Below, piece by piece: positions 3,756 to 5,645 of a stretch of DNA of 5,645 bases; positions within the stretch are counted from its first letter, which is position 1; every line of letters begins with the position of its first letter. The notes below the pieces were generated by a model. The model saw nothing but the letters and a program-made list of their open reading frames with translations, was not told the DNA's origin and searched no databases. The DNA is from Robbsia sp050955065 (GTDB lineage Bacteria > Pseudomonadota > Gammaproteobacteria > Burkholderiales > Burkholderiaceae). The stretch lies in assembly GCA_050955065.1 (NCBI GenBank), contig JBPBQT010000425.1, forward strand, positions 1 to 5,645. The letters are read 5' to 3'. A program made the position numbers and the translations under genes.

Positions 3756-5645
3756 ATGTACGATTTGCTGAAAACCATTGATGACCCGGCGGCCTTGCGC
3801 CAGCTCGACCGCGATTCCCTGCGCCCGCTCGCGGACGAGCTGCGGGAATTCATTCTGCAAAGCGTATCGCAGACGGGCGGTCACCTGTCCTCCAATCTGG
3901 GCACCGTCGAGCTGACGATCGCCCTGCATTACGTGTTCAACACGCCCTATGACCGGGTGGTCTGGGACGTGGGTCATCAGACCTACCCGCACAAGATTCT
4001 GACAGGCCGGCGCGACGCGATGCCCACGCTGCGGCAGCTGGGCGGCATCTCGGGATTCCCGCGCCGGTCCGAATCGGAATACGACACGTTCGGCACCGCC
4101 CATTCGAGCACGTCGATCTCGGCGGCGATCGGCATGGCGGCGGCCAGTCGCATCAAGGGCGAGGAGCGCACGGCGATCGCCGTGATCGGCGACGGCGCGA
4201 TGACGGCCGGCATGGCGTTCGAGGCGCTGAACAACGGCGGCGTGTCCGAGGACCTGCCGCTGCTCGTCATCCTGAACGACAACGACATGTCGATCTCGCC
4301 GCCGGTCGGGGCGCTGAACCGGTATCTGGCGCGTTTGATGTCGGGGCAGTTCTACGCGACCGCGCGCAAGGGCGTCGAGCGCGTGCTGCGCGTCGCGCCC
4401 CCGGTGCTGGAGCTGGCGCGCCGCTTCGAGGAGCATGCGAAGGGCATGGTCGGGCCGGCGACGATGTTCGAGGAGTTCGGTTTCAACTACATCGGGCCGA
4501 TCGACGGACACGACCTCGATTCGCTGATTCCGACGCTGCAGAACATCAAGGCGCTGAAGGGCCCGCAGTTCCTGCACGTGGTCACGCGCAAGGGGCAGGG
4601 CTACAAGCTGGCCGAGGCGGATCCGGTGCTGTACCACGGTCCGGGCAAGTTCAATCCGGCCGAGGGCATCAAGCCCGCGGCGGCCGGCAAGAAGGCCTAT
4701 ATGCAGGTCTTCGGCGAGTGGCTGTGCGACATGGCCGAACTCGACTCGCGCATCGTCGGCATCACGCCCGCGATGCGCGAGGGGTCGGGCATGGTCGAGT
4801 TCGAGCGGCGCTTTCCGGACCGGTATTTCGACGTCGGCATCGCCGAGCAGCATGCGGTGACCTTCGCCGCGGGCCTGGCCACCGAAGGCCTGCTGCCGGT
4901 CGTCGCGATCTATTCGACCTTTCTGCAACGCGGCTACGACCAGTTGATCCACGACGTGGCGCTGCAGAACCTGCCGGTGGTGTTCGCGATCGACCGCGCG
5001 GGACTGGTCGGCGCGGACGGCGCGACGCATGCCGGCGCGTATGACATGGCGTTCCTGCGCTGCATCCCGAACATGACCGTGATGGTGCCGGCCGACGAGA
5101 ACGAGGCGCGGCAGATGCTGTTCACCGCGAGCCAGCTGGGCACGCCGGCGGCGGTGCGCTATCCGCGCGGCGCGGGCACGGGCGTGGCGACGGTCAAGCA
5201 GATGACGGGCGTGCCGGTGGGCAAGGGCGAGGTGCGCCGTGAGTCGGGACGCGAAGCCGGACGCGCGCACGGCGAGCAGCGCATCGCGATCCTGGCCTAC
5301 GGCACGATGGTCGCGCAGAGCATGGAGGCCGGGGCGGCGCTCGACGCGACGGTCGTCAACATGCGCTTCGTCAAGCCGGTCGACGCGGCACTGCTCGCGC
5401 ATCTGGCGGCAACCCACGATGCGCTGGTGACGGTCGAGGAGGGCTGCGTGATGGGCGGCGCGGGATCGGCCTGCGTCGAGAGCCTGCTTGCCGCGGGTCT
5501 GGTGCTGCCGGTGCTGCAACTGGGCCTGCCCGACGAGTTCATCGATCACGGCGACCCGGCGAAGCTGCTCGCGCAGTGCGGGCTCGACGCCGCCGGCATC
5601 GCCGCGTCGATCCGCCAGCGCTTTCCGGCGGCCGGCGATCCGGCG
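3756..5645 (+). CDS. dxs: 1-deoxy-D-xylulose-5-phosphate synthase (3' end cut by the window)
   Basis: All 630 codons to the right edge are open; DXS proteins of this group have about 620-640 residues, so only a few codons are missing. It condenses pyruvate with glyceraldehyde 3-phosphate, releasing CO2, to make DXP, the first and flux-controlling step of the MEP pathway and also a precursor of thiamine and pyridoxal phosphate. It uses thiamine diphosphate and Mg2+. Visible sites: His43 in GGHLSSNLGT; His74 in VGHQTYPHK; the cofactor motif GDG at 145-147 with NDN at 174-176; Glu364 in GIAEQHAV, which activates the thiamine ring; DRAGLVGADGATHAG at 413-427; and the phosphate-binding YPRG at 469-472. 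The C-terminal transketolase domain follows, with VNMRFVKPVD at 534-543. The linker at about 491-509 is charged and some ten residues longer than in E. coli. The ATG has only a weak TGGA 5 bases upstream. The gap after ispA is 93 bases and contains two stem-loops. Confidence 0.96.
   Translation, partial: MYDLLKTIDDPAALRQLDRDSLRPLADELREFILQSVSQTGGHLSSNLGTVELTIALHYVFNTPYDRVVWDVGHQTYPHKILTGRRDAMPTLRQLGGISGFPRRSESEYDTFGTAHSSTSISAAIGMAAASRIKGEERTAIAVIGDGAMTAGMAFEALNNGGVSEDLPLLVILNDNDMSISPPVGALNRYLARLMSGQFYATARKGVERVLRVAPPVLELARRFEEHAKGMVGPATMFEEFGFNYIGPIDGHDLDSLIPTLQNIKALKGPQFLHVVTRKGQGYKLAEADPVLYHGPGKFNPAEGIKPAAAGKKAYMQVFGEWLCDMAELDSRIVGITPAMREGSGMVEFERRFPDRYFDVGIAEQHAVTFAAGLATEGLLPVVAIYSTFLQRGYDQLIHDVALQNLPVVFAIDRAGLVGADGATHAGAYDMAFLRCIPNMTVMVPADENEARQMLFTASQLGTPAAVRYPRGAGTGVATVKQMTGVPVGKGEVRRESGREAGRAHGEQRIAILAYGTMVAQSMEAGAALDATVVNMRFVKPVDAALLAHLAATHDALVTVEEGCVMGGAGSACVESLLAAGLVLPVLQLGLPDEFIDHGDPAKLLAQCGLDAAGIAASIRQRFPAAGDPA

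Noticed and set aside
3684..5549. A 621-codon open frame on the minus strand opposite dxs
   Set aside because: Dxs is unmistakable on the plus strand with all catalytic motifs. The antisense product is rich in Arg, His, Gln and Ala, typical of a GC-driven shadow frame.

Overview
The window is GC-rich (about two thirds G+C by eye) and carries ordinary chromosomal housekeeping genes. The gene order xseB-ispA-dxs, and the close resemblance of XseB, IspA and Dxs to Burkholderia-type proteins as I remember them, point to a betaproteobacterium of the order Burkholderiales, probably Burkholderiaceae. No database search was possible, so the genus is open.

Layout. Positions 1-48 form a very strong stem-loop just downstream of the left-most gene. 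Two genes read leftward: a two-domain sulfurtransferase of the SseA/3-mercaptopyruvate type (51-920), and upstream of it a Rieske non-heme iron oxygenase alpha subunit (1014-2120). Positions 2121-2410 are a divergent intergenic region with a perfect TATAAT facing the Rieske gene, a TAAAAT facing xseB, and a small cluster of short repeats between them. Three genes read rightward: xseB (2411-2698), ispA (2688-3662, overlapping xseB by 11 bases) and dxs (3756 to the right edge, cut off within a few codons of its expected end). A 93-base gap between ispA and dxs holds two consecutive GC-rich stem-loops.

How the genes work together. Dxs makes 1-deoxy-D-xylulose 5-phosphate, the first step of the MEP isoprenoid pathway. 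IspA condenses the resulting IPP and DMAPP into farnesyl diphosphate, the precursor of undecaprenyl phosphate, the quinone side chain and other prenyl products. XseB, the small subunit of exonuclease VII, is a customary passenger in this operon with no metabolic link. The Rieske oxygenase and sulfurtransferase form a separate leftward unit whose substrates cannot be read from the sequence. No reductase or ferredoxin gene for the oxygenase is present.

I saw no mobile elements, CRISPR arrays, tRNA or rRNA genes. I found no convincing new system. The points most worth a second look are the RNA structures (1-48 and 3666-3740), the repeat cluster at 2285-2326, the unassigned Rieske oxygenase and the extended IspA N-terminus.
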